DNA of 64,000 bases from Bacteroidales bacterium (GCA_016290385.1 JAEETO010000002.1:19057-83056), one strand, 5' to 3'. Shown: positions 1 to 9,072, counted from the stretch's first letter. The notes: a model not told the origin generated them from the letters alone. Translations and numbers: made by a program.

Positions 1-112
1 ACAACACATCGACGCCGGCATGCGCCAGACCTTTGGTCATGCCATAGCATGCCGTGCCCAATCCTCCCGCGATATGGGGCGGGAACTCCCAGCCGAACAT
101 CAGGACTCTCAT
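1..112 (-). CDS. Glycosyltransferase, glycogen-synthase-like (N-terminal fragment)
   Basis: Only the first 37 codons lie in the window; the gene runs off the left edge. The N-terminus reads MRVLMFGWEFPPHIAGGLGT, the opening strand and glycine-rich loop of GT-B glycosyltransferases (GT4/GT5 type) that sit beside debranching enzymes in Bacteroidota and are annotated as glycogen synthase or alpha-amylase-family glycosyltransferase. Its ATG overlaps the stop of the upstream debranching gene as ATGA, so the two are translationally coupled. With branching and debranching enzymes next to it, alpha-glucan synthesis is the natural role. The donor sugar cannot be told from this fragment. Confidence 0.8.
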   Translation of the reverse strand, partial: MRVLMFGWEFPPHIAGGLGTACYGMTKGLAHAGVDVL

Positions 113-2043
113 AACGATTCCTCCTTATTTTGCTTGATCAGATATTTCACTCGGATGATCTCCGCCACGCTGAGCGCCGAGTTGATGGCTCCGTGCGGGA
201 TGTATGGCGGATCGCCGTCGTAGATTTCGGCCACAGCGGCGATGCCATGGATGTTCAGGTCCTCCTGGAAGCCGTCGACCAGTTCCTGCGCCTTGCGCAC
301 GAACGAAGGGCCGAAGAGCTTGAAGCTGGCGTCCACATAGGCGCCCAGCAGCCAGGGACGGGTACAGCCGTTGTGGGTGGCGGTGTCACGCTCGATCTGG
401 TTGCCGTCGTAACGGGAACGGTAGAGCGGATTCTTCGGCGACAGGGTGCGGATGCCGCGTGTGGTCACGAGTTCGCGGTCCACGGCGTGCAGGATCTCGG
501 CCTGTACTTCTTCGGAAACGGGGCTGTAGGGCAGCGAGCAGGCATACAACTGGTTGGGCCTCGTGAACACGTTCTGGCCCGCTTCGTCGACGTAGTCGGC
601 CAGATGATGGCGGGCTTCCACCCAGAACAGGTTGTAGAAATTGGCTTCGATGGCGGCTTTGACTTCTGCGCAGCGCTTCGTGAAAGTACCGGCCTTGCCG
701 AAGCAGCTCTCCATGTCGAGGGCGAAGCAGACAGCGTTGTACCACAGACAGTTGGTCTCCACCTGATAGCCGTGGCGCTCGGTCACGGGCCTGCCGTCGA
801 CGTAGGCGTTCATCCAGCTCAGGGCAACGCCCGGTTTCTGGGCCCAGAGCAGGCCGTTCTCGTGCAGCTGTGCCTCCGGACGGCCGTCCATGTAGCTTTC
901 GATCACCTGTTTGAGGAACTTGCCGTATTTCTTCCAGGCGCCTTCGGCGTCGCCGGTGAATTTCACCAGATGCTGGACGGCTTCCGTAAGCCGCAGCGGC
1001 GATTCGACCTGGTCGCTTCCCTTGAGGAAAGGTTTCTTCTGTTCGAGCATCAGGTCGGAGAGTATCTTCTCGAAACGTTTCACGTCGCCGTTGTTGTAGA
1101 GCGTCAGGCCCGGCAGGGCGATGCAGGTCTCGCGCATGCCACCCATCTCGTGCCACGAGAAACCGGTGCAGATGCGGGAGAGCGGGCCCTTTTCAGCGAA
1201 GAGCTGTTCGGCGGCAGCCTTCAGGCAGTCGTCGTAATTGTCGCGCGGCATACGGCGCTTGGCCTCCCGGGTGAACTGCGCCTTGAGGTTGCGGTGTGAG
1301 ACCGGCTCGGTGGAAGCGGAGAAGACGATGCTCTCTCCCTTTTCCAGCGGAAGCTCGAAGAAGCCCGGCACGAGCAGGTCTTCCTGGCAGTCGAAGCCGC
1401 GGCGGTATTCCTCCTTGTAAACGATATTCTTGTACCAGTCCGGTGCGTGGACATAGTCGCTTTTCTTGGAAATCTGGAGATGGAGGCGCGGGAAACCCTT
1501 GTAGAGGCAGAACGATACGCCGCCCTCTTCGGGACGGTAGTGCGTGTCTGCGTCGGGATTGGCCACGGTCAGTGCGTGGATGCTGCGGAAGGCCAGATAC
1601 GGTTTCAGGCGCAGCACGGTGTGGGAATGGGCGTCGAGCAGGGTGTAGCGGATCAGCAGCTGGCCGGCTCCCACCACGAAAAGGATTTCTTTCTTGAAAA
1701 GCATGCCGCCCACCCGGTAGGTGATCACCGGATAGGGGTCCATTTCAAAATCAACGATGTACTTGTGTCCGCGGGGTTCGTAGATGTCTCCGTAGCAGTG
1801 GATGCCCAGGTTGAAAGGCATGCCGTGCTGCAGCAGCGTTTCGTCGAGTGCCGACAGGAGCATGTAGCGGTGACCGCCGAAACGGTCGATCGGAACTGCC
1901 ATCAGGCCGTGATACTTCCGGGTGTTGCACCCCACGATGGTCGTGTTGCAGTAGCCGCCCGCCCGGTTGGTGGCAAGCAGTTCCCGCTTGAGGGAGTATT
2001 CGAGATTCACGAGCTCCGCTTTGTTGAATTGCAAATAAGCCAT
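109..2043 (-). CDS. Glycogen debranching enzyme (amylo-alpha-1,6-glucosidase, GDE-type)
   Basis: A 644-residue protein hydrolysing alpha-1,6 branch stubs in glycogen. It has an N-terminal beta-rich domain (about 1-270, with NRAGGYCNTTIVG and NTRKYHGL) and an (alpha/alpha)6 barrel C-terminal domain (about 280-640) with the family blocks ALPGLTLY, VETNCLWYNA and RPNQLYACSLPY. The start chosen is MAYLQFNKAE at 2043; the further upstream reading is a TTG inside the promoter. The family block usually written WMDA reads W-M-N-A here (N412), which may affect catalysis. It lies 69 bases downstream of the branching enzyme, with its own minus-7 box, and overlaps the glycosyltransferase by 4 bases. Confidence 0.92.
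   Translation of the reverse strand: MAYLQFNKAELVNLEYSLKRELLATNRAGGYCNTTIVGCNTRKYHGLMAVPIDRFGGHRYMLLSALDETLLQHGMPFNLGIHCYGDIYEPRGHKYIVDFEMDPYPVITYRVGGMLFKKEILFVVGAGQLLIRYTLLDAHSHTVLRLKPYLAFRSIHALTVANPDADTHYRPEEGGVSFCLYKGFPRLHLQISKKSDYVHAPDWYKNIVYKEEYRRGFDCQEDLLVPGFFELPLEKGESIVFSASTEPVSHRNLKAQFTREAKRRMPRDNYDDCLKAAAEQLFAEKGPLSRICTGFSWHEMGGMRETCIALPGLTLYNNGDVKRFEKILSDLMLEQKKPFLKGSDQVESPLRLTEAVQHLVKFTGDAEGAWKKYGKFLKQVIESYMDGRPEAQLHENGLLWAQKPGVALSWMNAYVDGRPVTERHGYQVETNCLWYNAVCFALDMESCFGKAGTFTKRCAEVKAAIEANFYNLFWVEARHHLADYVDEAGQNVFTRPNQLYACSLPYSPVSEEVQAEILHAVDRELVTTRGIRTLSPKNPLYRSRYDGNQIERDTATHNGCTRPWLLGAYVDASFKLFGPSFVRKAQELVDGFQEDLNIHGIAAVAEIYDGDPPYIPHGAINSALSVAEIIRVKYLIKQNKEESL
120..126 (-). promoter_or_regulatory. 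Shine-Dalgarno-like site before the glycosyltransferase
   Basis: AAGGAGG lies 7 bases before the glycosyltransferase ATG, inside the end of the debranching gene. This is textbook SD spacing but unusual here, since Bacteroidota rarely use SD pairing and most genes in this window lack it. It overlaps codons for a Lys-Glu-Glu run, so coincidence is possible. Confidence 0.35.
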
Positions 2044-2068
2044 GGTCTCACAGATATGTTTAATCGCG

Positions 2069-2076
2069 CAAAGGTA
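2069..2076 (-). promoter_or_regulatory. Minus-7 box of the debranching enzyme gene
   Basis: The minus strand reads TACCTTTG, a match to the Bacteroidota TAnnTTTG element, ending 25 bases before the ATG at 2043. No convincing minus-33 TTTG is seen at the usual spacing. Confidence 0.55.
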
Positions 2077-2112
2077 CAAAAAAGAATTAAATCACACTTA
2101 TTTATAATAATC

Positions 2113-4086
2113 TTATCTCTTTTTCAGCACTTGTACGGTACGGCTCGGGAGATATAGATAGAGCGTGTCCGCATCCCCTTCCCGGACCGTCTGATGGCCC
2201 TGCTTGGGATCATTGCGGGAGAAGCCGCCGAATTCGGGCGCATCGCTGTCGAGCAACAGTTCATAGCTGCCTGCCGGCACGCCGAAACCATAGTTGTCGA
2301 AGGAGAATTCGGGATTGAAATTGAAAGCGAAGACCAGGCCGGCGCGCTCGAGAAGCAGCACTTTCTTCTCCTCGTCGCAGCGCAGGCAGCGGGCCGGAGA
2401 GGCCAGCAGCGCGTTCTCGCGGGCCAGCTTCAGCATGGCCTGCTCAAAGCGCCAGAGACCGTGGTAACGCAGGGCGGGATTGTCGACGAGCGACCACTGC
2501 CGGCGGGCGTAGAAGAACGACCAGTCGTTGCCTTCACGCGGGAAATCGATCCATTCGGGATGGCCGAATTCGTTGCCCATGAAGGTCAGGTAGCCGTCGC
2601 CGGCCGTGGCCAGGGTCACCAGCCGGATCATCTTGTGCAGGGCGATGCCGCGGTCGATGATCAGGTTTTGTGAACCGATGTTCATGTTCCAGTACATTTC
2701 CTTGTCGATGAGGCGGAAAATGATGGTCTTGTCGCCCACCAGCGCCTGGTCGTGGCATTCGGCATAGCTGATGGTCCGCTCGTCGGCGCGCTTGCCGGAG
2801 AGTTCATGCCAGATCTCGCCCATGCTCCAGTCCCAGTCGCCGCGCTCCTTGATCCACTTGATCCAGTGATCGGCGATGCCCATGCTCATGCGGTAGTCGA
2901 AGCCGATGCCGCCTTCGGCGATGGGCGCCGCCAGGCCGGGCATGCCCGACATGTCCTCGGCGATGGTGAAAGCGTTGGGGTTCAACTCTTTGACCAAAAT
3001 GTTGGCCAGGCCCAGATAAGTGATGGCATCGCCGTCCTGTCCGCCGTCGAAATAGCAGCCGTAGTTCGTGAAATCACGTTCCAAGCCGTGGTCGTAGTAA
3101 AGCATGCTGGTCACGCCGTCGAAGCGGAAGCCGTCGAGGCAGTATTCCTCCATCCAGTATTTGAGGTTCGACAGCAGGAAATGGATGGTCTGGCCCTTGC
3201 CGTAGTCGAAGCAGCGCGAACCCCAGGCGGGATGCTGTCCGCGGGGGCCTTCGTGGAAGTAGGTCGTATAGGAGCCGTCGAGGCGGCTGAGGCCTTCCAC
3301 TTCGTTGCTCACGGCATGGCTGTGGACTACGTCCATGATCACGGCGATGCCGGCCTGGTGGGCTGCGTCGACCAGTGCCTTGAACTCCTCGGGCGTGCCG
3401 AAGCGGCTGCTCAGGGCGAAGAAACTGGACACCTGGTAACCGAAGCTCCCGTAGTAGGGATGCTCCTGCAGTGCCATGATCTGCAGCGTGTTGTAACCTG
3501 TCTCGATGACGCGCGGAAGGACGTTCTCCCGGAACTCGGTGAAGGAGCCCACTTTCTGCTCTTCGGTGCTCATGCCGATATGGGTCTCGTAGATGAGCGG
3601 ATTGTCAATCTTCGGGCCGCGTTTCTTGCGCCAGCGATAGGGTTTCAGCGGCTCCCACACCTGGGCGCAGAACACTTTGGTCACTGGATCCTGGATGCAA
3701 CGGGTGGCATAGGCAGGAATACGTTCTCCCCCGCCGCCGGGCCATTCGACGAACCATTTGTATCGGTCGCCGTGGACAATCTTTTCACCGGGGACACGCA
3801 GTTCCCAGTTGCCGCCGCCCACAGGCTGAAGGGCCCATTCATTGCTGCGGCGCCAGCCGTTGAAGTCGCCGGTCAGGTAGATCTTGGAAGCATTGGGCGC
3901 CCACTCGCGGAACACCCAGTCGCCATTTTCGCGGTGCAGGCAATAATACATGGCGCCGTTGATGGCTCGTTTCAGGGGTTTCAATTTGCCCGCAATGGAC
4001 TCTTTCACACGCAGGATCTGCTGGTTGCGTCCTTCGACGGCATCCTTGTAGGGCGCCAGCCACGGGTCTTTTTCGTAAATCTTCAT
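2113..4086 (-). CDS. glgB: 1,4-alpha-glucan branching enzyme (GH13)
   Basis: A 657-residue GH13 branching enzyme that makes alpha-1,6 branches in glycogen. An N-terminal CBM48-like domain (about 35-140, FREWAPNASKIYLTGDFNGW) precedes the catalytic barrel. The GH13 regions are visible: DVVHSH, then GFRFDGVTSM with nucleophile D323, IAEDMSG with acid/base E377, and ECHDQ with D446. The GFRFDGVTSM and EDMSGMP wording resembles the eukaryotic-type branching enzymes common in Bacteroidota rather than the E. coli type. It starts 15 bases after xseB, so it probably belongs to the xseA-xseB transcript, followed by the debranching enzyme and glycosyltransferase. Confidence 0.95.
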   Translation of the reverse strand: MKIYEKDPWLAPYKDAVEGRNQQILRVKESIAGKLKPLKRAINGAMYYCLHRENGDWVFREWAPNASKIYLTGDFNGWRRSNEWALQPVGGGNWELRVPGEKIVHGDRYKWFVEWPGGGGERIPAYATRCIQDPVTKVFCAQVWEPLKPYRWRKKRGPKIDNPLIYETHIGMSTEEQKVGSFTEFRENVLPRVIETGYNTLQIMALQEHPYYGSFGYQVSSFFALSSRFGTPEEFKALVDAAHQAGIAVIMDVVHSHAVSNEVEGLSRLDGSYTTYFHEGPRGQHPAWGSRCFDYGKGQTIHFLLSNLKYWMEEYCLDGFRFDGVTSMLYYDHGLERDFTNYGCYFDGGQDGDAITYLGLANILVKELNPNAFTIAEDMSGMPGLAAPIAEGGIGFDYRMSMGIADHWIKWIKERGDWDWSMGEIWHELSGKRADERTISYAECHDQALVGDKTIIFRLIDKEMYWNMNIGSQNLIIDRGIALHKMIRLVTLATAGDGYLTFMGNEFGHPEWIDFPREGNDWSFFYARRQWSLVDNPALRYHGLWRFEQAMLKLARENALLASPARCLRCDEEKKVLLLERAGLVFAFNFNPEFSFDNYGFGVPAGSYELLLDSDAPEFGGFSRNDPKQGHQTVREGDADTLYLYLPSRTVQVLKKR

Positions 4087-4101
4087 CGTATGCTGTTTAT
4101 T

Positions 4102-4299
4102 TTACTTTTCCGTCTTCATCAGTTCCTCGATGGCTTCCTGGTTGCCCTGGATATAGGCCCGGCACCACCTGATCAGCTCCATCGCCTTCTTCACATCCTC
4201 CCCGATCGCGGTCAGATCCCGCTCCGGATCCTCGATCTTCTTCACCAAAGCCTCCAGCTCGGCGTACACTTCTTCGTATTTCTTTTCTTTTTCCATCAT
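4102..4299 (-). CDS. xseB: Exodeoxyribonuclease VII small subunit
   Basis: A 65-residue acidic helical protein with the family signature (YAELEALVKKIEDPERDLT), a typical XseB length. Several copies bind one XseA to form exonuclease VII, which degrades single-stranded DNA into oligonucleotides. It follows xseA by 19 bases on the same strand, the usual partner order. The C-terminal part is somewhat longer and more basic than in minimal XseB proteins but shows nothing abnormal. Confidence 0.92.
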   Translation of the reverse strand: MMEKEKKYEEVYAELEALVKKIEDPERDLTAIGEDVKKAMELIRWCRAYIQGNQEAIEELMKTEK

Positions 4300-4318
4300 T
4301 TCAAGGTTTTAAAGATAA

Positions 4319-5506
4319 TCATTTCCTGCGAATTTCGGAAACTTCGGCGTCGACGATGCCGTCTCGGAACATGACGGAAAGGCGGTCACCGGGGGTGAAG
4401 GCGGCGGCGGTGGCGGCGCGGCGGCCGTTCTTGAGAGCGATCAGGAAGCCGCGGTCGAGGGCGCGCCGGGGATCGATGGCATCGAGGCGGCGTTCGAGCA
4501 GGTCGAGCTGGTGGCGGGCTTCGGCGTGGCGGTCGGAGACCGCATGTTCGATGCGCAGACGCAGCGCATCGAGCACACTTGACTGCGCCATGGCATGGGT
4601 GAGGACAGCCAGGTGCAGGCGCTGGACCAGCGTGTCGAGCTGCCAGGCCTCGGCCGCGAAGCGGTCGAGGAGCCAGTCGGCCAGGGCCGTGGGCGTTTTC
4701 ACGTGGGTATGGGCGACCATGTCGATGACGTGATAATCATGGTCGTGACCGATGGCCGTCAGCACCGGCAGAGGGAACTGGGCCACGTTGACCGCCAGGT
4801 CGTAATCGTCGAAACAAACCAGATCCATCGCGCCGCCGCCACCCCGCAGGATGAGCACGGCATCGAAAGCATCTTCTTCAGCCGCCACGGCATCGAGCGC
4901 CGCGATGATGCTCGCCGGAGCGGCGTCGCCCTGCATCAGCGCCGGGAAGAGCCGCAACTCGAAACGGAAGCCGTATTCATTGCCGGAGAGCTGGCGCTGG
5001 AAATCGCGCCAGCCCGCCGCCGTCTCGCTGGTGATGACAGCCAGGCGCCGGGGCAGCAGCGGGAGCTCGAGCTGGGCGTTCATGCCGAACATCCCTTCTG
5101 CCTCCAGCCGGGCGATGGTCCGCTGGCGGGCCAGTTCCAAATCGCCCACCGTGAAGGAAGGGTCGATGTCGTAGATCACCAGAGACAGACCGTAGAGCAC
5201 CGAGTAGCTGACCTGCACCCGGACCAGCACCCGCATGCCCACCTGCAGCGGACGACCCGTCTGCGTCTCGAAATACGGGCGTATCATCCGCCAGGAAGAG
5301 GCCCATACGACGGCGGAAGCCTTGGCCAGCAGCGCATTGGAATCCGGGTCCTTTTCCACCAGCGTAAGGTAGCAGTGCCCCGAGGGATGCTGCTTCAGTT
5401 CACTGATCTCGGCCTGCAGCCAGACCGGCTCGAAGAAGGTCTCTTCGAGCCGCTTTTTCACTTGCTCCTGCAAGGCAAGCAGACCCAGCGGATTGTTCGT
5501 TTCCAT
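4319..5506 (-). CDS. xseA: Exodeoxyribonuclease VII large subunit
   Basis: A 395-residue catalytic subunit of exonuclease VII. It has an N-terminal OB-fold DNA-binding domain (about 1-105: VWLQAEISELKQHPSGHCYLTL) and the catalytic domain (about 120-320) with LAVITSETAAGWRDF, ILRGGGGAMDLVCFDDYDLA and IGHDHDYHVIDMVAH, which are family hallmarks. The C-terminal coiled-coil region is short, so the protein is at the small end of the family. The start METNNPLGL lies 5 bases after a TATATTTG promoter box, implying a nearly leaderless message. It is divergent from engB. Confidence 0.95.
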   Translation of the reverse strand: METNNPLGLLALQEQVKKRLEETFFEPVWLQAEISELKQHPSGHCYLTLVEKDPDSNALLAKASAVVWASSWRMIRPYFETQTGRPLQVGMRVLVRVQVSYSVLYGLSLVIYDIDPSFTVGDLELARQRTIARLEAEGMFGMNAQLELPLLPRRLAVITSETAAGWRDFQRQLSGNEYGFRFELRLFPALMQGDAAPASIIAALDAVAAEEDAFDAVLILRGGGGAMDLVCFDDYDLAVNVAQFPLPVLTAIGHDHDYHVIDMVAHTHVKTPTALADWLLDRFAAEAWQLDTLVQRLHLAVLTHAMAQSSVLDALRLRIEHAVSDRHAEARHQLDLLERRLDAIDPRRALDRGFLIALKNGRRAATAAAFTPGDRLSVMFRDGIVDAEVSEIRRK

Positions 5507-5511
5507 GTTGA

Positions 5512-5519
5512 CAAATATA
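5512..5519 (-). promoter_or_regulatory. Minus-7 box of xseA
   Basis: The minus strand reads TATATTTG, a perfect TAnnTTTG match, ending only 5 bases before the xseA ATG. The predicted transcription start falls at or within a few bases of the start codon. It is divergent from the engB promoter. Confidence 0.6.
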
Positions 5520-5542
5520 CGAATTAATTCCGCAAAATTTCG

Positions 5543-5550
5543 TATTTTTG
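5543..5550 (+). promoter_or_regulatory. Minus-7 box of engB
   Basis: TATTTTTG matches TAnnTTTG and ends 21 bases before the engB ATG at 5572. No clear minus-33 element is seen. It shares a 65-base divergent region with the xseA promoter. Confidence 0.55.
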
Positions 5551-5571
5551 CAGAACCAATTTTCCGTATCC

Positions 5572-6168
5572 ATGATCATCAAGCAGGCCCTCTTTGCCGG
5601 AAGCAGCCAGCGCACGGACCAGAAGCCGAAAATCCGCCATCCGGAATTCGCCTTCATCGGACGGAGCAACGTCGGAAAATCCTCCCTGATCAATCGCCTC
5701 TGTGGTATCAACGGGCTGGCCCACACCTCTTCCACCCCCGGCAAAACACAGCTTGTCAACCATTTTTTGATCAACGACGCATGGTATCTCGTGGACCTGC
5801 CCGGCTACGGCTATGCCCGCATGGGCAAGAAGGGACGCGAGAAGTTGCAGGAAATCATCAGCGACTACATCCTCCACAGCGAGGAGATGGTGCTGCTCTT
5901 CGTGCTGCTTGACGCCCGGCACGACCTCCAGCAGATCGACCGTGACTTCATCACGGAACTCGGCGCAGAAGGCATCCCCTTCGCCCTGATTTATACCAAA
6001 TGCGACAAACTGGGCCCCGTCGCGCTCAAGACGCAGGTGGAACGCAACGCCGAAGTGCTGCGCGAGACCTGGGAAGAACTTCCGCCCACCTTCTGCAGTT
6101 CCGCCGAAACCGGGGCGGGACGCGACGAAATCCTGCAATACATCGAATCCATCCTTAACACACTATAA
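5572..6168 (+). CDS. engB: Ribosome biogenesis GTPase YihA/YsxC (EngB)
   Basis: A 198-residue TRAFAC GTPase needed for late assembly of the 50S subunit. G1 is at about 30-37 (GRSNVGKS), the switch/G2 threonines at TSSTPGKT, G3 at DLPGYG and G4 at TKCD, followed by a C-terminal SAETGAG motif. The start chosen is MIIKQALFAG at 5572; an in-frame upstream ATG at 5548 overlaps the promoter box and is unlikely. It is first of a plus-strand run, with prs 17 bases downstream. Confidence 0.95.
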   Translation: MIIKQALFAGSSQRTDQKPKIRHPEFAFIGRSNVGKSSLINRLCGINGLAHTSSTPGKTQLVNHFLINDAWYLVDLPGYGYARMGKKGREKLQEIISDYILHSEEMVLLFVLLDARHDLQQIDRDFITELGAEGIPFALIYTKCDKLGPVALKTQVERNAEVLRETWEELPPTFCSSAETGAGRDEILQYIESILNTL

Positions 6169-6185
6169 TAAACTCCTCGACTTCC

Positions 6186-7136
6186 ATGGAAGAATACGAT
6201 CACAAACTGAAGATTTTCGCCTGCAAGAATTCCCATGCGTTTGCAGAGCAGATTGCGAAGCATCTCAACACCACGCTCGGAGACTCCGAACTGACCGTCT
6301 TCAGCGACGGTGAATTCCAGCCGCAATTCACCGAGAGCGTGCGCGGCGCCACAGTGTTCATCGTCCAGAGCACCAATCCGCCGGCCGACAATCTCTTCGA
6401 ACTGTTGCTGATGATCGACGCTGCCCGCCGGGCTTCCGCCTACAAGGTGATTGCCGTGATCCCCTACTTCGGCTGGGCCCGCCAGGACCGCAAGGACCGC
6501 CCGCGCGTTTCCATCGCTTCCAAGCTCGTGGCCAACATGCTGACTGCCGCCGGCTGCGACCGCGTGATGACCTGCGAACTGCACGCCGCCCAGATCCAGG
6601 GCTTCTTCGACATTCCCGTCGACCACCTGTGGGCCACTTCCATCTTCATTCCGTATATCAAGGCGATGAACCTCGACAACCTGTCGATCGCCTCGCCGGA
6701 CATGGGCGGCGCCAAGAAGGCCAACGTCTATGCCAAGCACCTCAACGCCCCGCTGATCATCTGCCACAAGGACCGCACGAAAGCCAACGTGATCGGCACC
6801 ATGACCGCCATCGGCGAAATCGAAGGCCGCAACGTCGTGATCGTCGACGACATGGTAGACACCGCCGGCACCATCACCAAGTGCGCCGACGTGCTGAAGG
6901 AACGCGGCGCCCTGAGCGTCCGTGCCGTCTGCACCCATCCGATCCTCTCGGGCCCGGCCTACGACCGCATCAACGCTTCCCCTATCCAGGAATTCCTCGT
7001 CGCCGATACCGTTCCCCTCAAGCCGGACAAGGACAACTCCAAGTTCACCGTCCTGTCGATGACCGAACTGTTCGCCAACGTGATCGACCGCATCTATCAC
7101 AACGAGCCGGTCAGCGACATGTTCATCCGCAGCTAG
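6186..7136 (+). CDS. prs: Ribose-phosphate pyrophosphokinase
   Basis: A 316-residue class I PRPP synthase that transfers pyrophosphate from ATP to ribose 5-phosphate, feeding purine, pyrimidine, His, Trp and NAD synthesis. Visible motifs are FSDGEFQPQ near the N-terminus, the flexible-loop segment PYFGWARQDRKDRPR, and the PRPP-binding loop VVIVDDMVDTAGT. The length is normal. It is followed 3 bases later by nadE, a biochemically sensible pairing because NAD synthesis consumes PRPP. Confidence 0.97.
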   Translation: MEEYDHKLKIFACKNSHAFAEQIAKHLNTTLGDSELTVFSDGEFQPQFTESVRGATVFIVQSTNPPADNLFELLLMIDAARRASAYKVIAVIPYFGWARQDRKDRPRVSIASKLVANMLTAAGCDRVMTCELHAAQIQGFFDIPVDHLWATSIFIPYIKAMNLDNLSIASPDMGGAKKANVYAKHLNAPLIICHKDRTKANVIGTMTAIGEIEGRNVVIVDDMVDTAGTITKCADVLKERGALSVRAVCTHPILSGPAYDRINASPIQEFLVADTVPLKPDKDNSKFTVLSMTELFANVIDRIYHNEPVSDMFIRS

Positions 7137-7139
7137 GCC

Positions 7140-7985
7140 ATGATCCTCGAACCCCAACTCCCGATCGAGAGCGTCCACGGACGGCTTGTCGGCAAGATCC
7201 GCGATTATTTTGCCGGCGCCGGCATGAAACGGGCCGTGCTGGGCCTTTCCGGCGGCATCGATTCCGCCCTCGTGGCCGCCCTGGGCGTCGATGCCCTCGG
7301 TGCAGAGAACGTCCATGGTATCCTGATGCCTTCGGCATTTTCAACGGAAGGGTCCGTGGCCGATTCCATCGCGCTGGCCCGGAACCTCGGCATCAGCTAC
7401 GACATCGTTCCCATCGGCTCCATCTACGACAAAGCCATGGAAGCCATGGCGGCATTTTTCACGGACGGCCAGTGGAGCGTGGCGCAGGAAAACCTGCAGG
7501 CCCGCATCCGCGGCGCCATCCTGATGACCTGGTCGAACCGTTTCAACGCGCTGCTGCTCAACACCTCGAACAAGAGTGAACTCTTCACGGGCTACGGCAC
7601 CCTCTACGGCGACCTCTGCGGTGCCATCATGGTGATCGCCGACCTCTACAAAGTGCAGGTCTATGAGCTTTCGCACTACGTGAACCGCCTCCATGGAAAA
7701 GAAGTGATCCCCGAAGCCATCCTCACGAAGGCGCCCTCCGCCGAACTGCGACCGAACCAGAAAGACACCGACTCACTGCCGGCCTACGAACTGCTCGACC
7801 CCGTGCTCCACGCCCTGTGCGAAGAAGAACTCACCCCGGAGGAAGTCGTGGCCCGCGGCACCGATGCCGCCCTGGTCGAACGCATCGTCCGCCTCAAGCG
7901 CGGCGCCGCCTTCAAGGTCATGCAGATTCCGCCTGTCCTGACTGTGGGCGGTCACCCGGTCGTACCGCCGTTCAAACAGCTCTAA
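7140..7985 (+). CDS. nadE: NAD+ synthetase (synthetase domain only)
   Basis: A 281-residue N-type ATP pyrophosphatase that amidates deamido-NAD+ to NAD+. The PP-loop is SGGIDS (37-42), followed by LMPSAFSTEGS and, later, NTSNKSELFTGYGTLYGD, which are diagnostic. There is no N-terminal nitrilase-type glutaminase domain, so it should use ammonia directly or borrow it from another glutaminase. The motif wording is closer to the synthetase half of glutamine-dependent enzymes than to E. coli NadE. Its position between prs and a small membrane protein suggests one operon. Confidence 0.93.
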   Translation: MILEPQLPIESVHGRLVGKIRDYFAGAGMKRAVLGLSGGIDSALVAALGVDALGAENVHGILMPSAFSTEGSVADSIALARNLGISYDIVPIGSIYDKAMEAMAAFFTDGQWSVAQENLQARIRGAILMTWSNRFNALLLNTSNKSELFTGYGTLYGDLCGAIMVIADLYKVQVYELSHYVNRLHGKEVIPEAILTKAPSAELRPNQKDTDSLPAYELLDPVLHALCEEELTPEEVVARGTDAALVERIVRLKRGAAFKVMQIPPVLTVGGHPVVPPFKQL

Positions 7986-7991
7986 AGTACG

Positions 7992-8282
7992 ATGAAAGTA
8001 TTTCTCCTGGCAGTCCTGCTTCTGGCACTCGCTGTCACCGGTCTGGCCGTCACCATCCTGGTGAAGAAAGACGGCAAGTTCCCCGACGGCGAAATCGCCC
8101 ACAACAAGGCACTTCGCAAGCAGGGTATTATCTGTGCCAAGGAGGAAGAATTGCGCCTTTGGCGCAAACGCAACCCGCAGGCCGCAGCGGCGGGCGGGCG
8201 TCCCGACGCCTGCCCCGCCGGCGGCTGCGACGGCTGCGCCTATTTTGAAACCGAAACTACGAAAAACACAAGATCATGTTAG
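7992..8282 (+). CDS. Small membrane-anchored protein with Cys-rich tail
   Basis: A 96-residue protein of unknown function. The N-terminus (about 2-24) is one strong hydrophobic segment (FLLAVLLLALAVTGLAVTILV) followed by KKDGKFPDGEIAHNKALRKQG, a pattern seen in small Bacteroidota membrane or secreted proteins. The C-terminus carries a cysteine cluster, CPAGGCDGC plus one more Cys, which could bind a metal or an Fe-S cluster. An internal Cys lies at about 48. Its stop overlaps the scpB start by 7 bases, implying coupling. No function is claimed. Confidence 0.7.
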   Translation: MKVFLLAVLLLALAVTGLAVTILVKKDGKFPDGEIAHNKALRKQGIICAKEEELRLWRKRNPQAAAAGGRPDACPAGGCDGCAYFETETTKNTRSC

Positions 8283-9072
8283 TCAATACCGTCATCAAGG
8301 ACCGCATCTGCTATGTGGAGATGCAGAATGCCGATCATTTCAACTGCCTGAGTGCCGAAATGTGCAAAGAACTGGCCGAAGGTGTCACGGAAGGTTACCG
8401 CAAGGAATGCGTCGGCATCGTCATCAAGGCCCAGTGCAACAAGGGCGTCTGGAGCGCCGGCCACGATATCCGGGAACTGCCCCAGGACGGGGAAGACCCG
8501 CTGGCCTACGACGTCCCGATGGAACGGCTGCTGCGCAGCGTCCAGGACGTCCCCATCCCGGTCATCGCCTGCGTGAGCGGCACGGTCTGGGGCGGTGCCT
8601 GCGACCTCTGCCTGTCGTGCGACATGATCGTGAGCACCGACAACGCCACCTTCGCCATCACGCCCGCCAAGATCGGCATCCCCTACAACGCCTCGGGCAT
8701 CATCCACTTCATCAACCAGCTGGGTATCAACAAGGCCCGTGAGATGTTCTTCCTGGCCCAGCCTATCACCGCCCACGACGCGCTGAACGTGGGCCTGATC
8801 AACCGCATCGCCACGGCGGAAGAGTTGGACAAAGTGCTGGAGGAACAGTTCCTGACGCCGCTGCGCCGCAACAGTGTGATGAGCATCAGCGCCATCAAGC
8901 GCCAGTTCCGCGCGCTGAGCAAGGCAGCCAACGTCATGCCCTCGGAAACCTTCGAGCGCATCAACGTCTACCGCACCAAGGTCTACCAGGGTGCCGACTA
9001 CCTGGAAGGCATCCGTTCCTTCCTGGAGAAGCGCACGCCCGAATACAAGGGAAAAGCTTCAGATTTGGACGA

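Noticed and set aside
130..1299. Long plus-strand open frame opposite the debranching enzyme
   Set aside because: It is the antisense shadow of a clear GH-family gene; composition is low in recognisable motifs and there is no promoter. Many similar long antisense frames occur because of the high GC content.
2752..4374. 540-residue plus-strand open frame
   Set aside because: Antisense to the branching enzyme and xseB/xseA end, with no domain or start signal.
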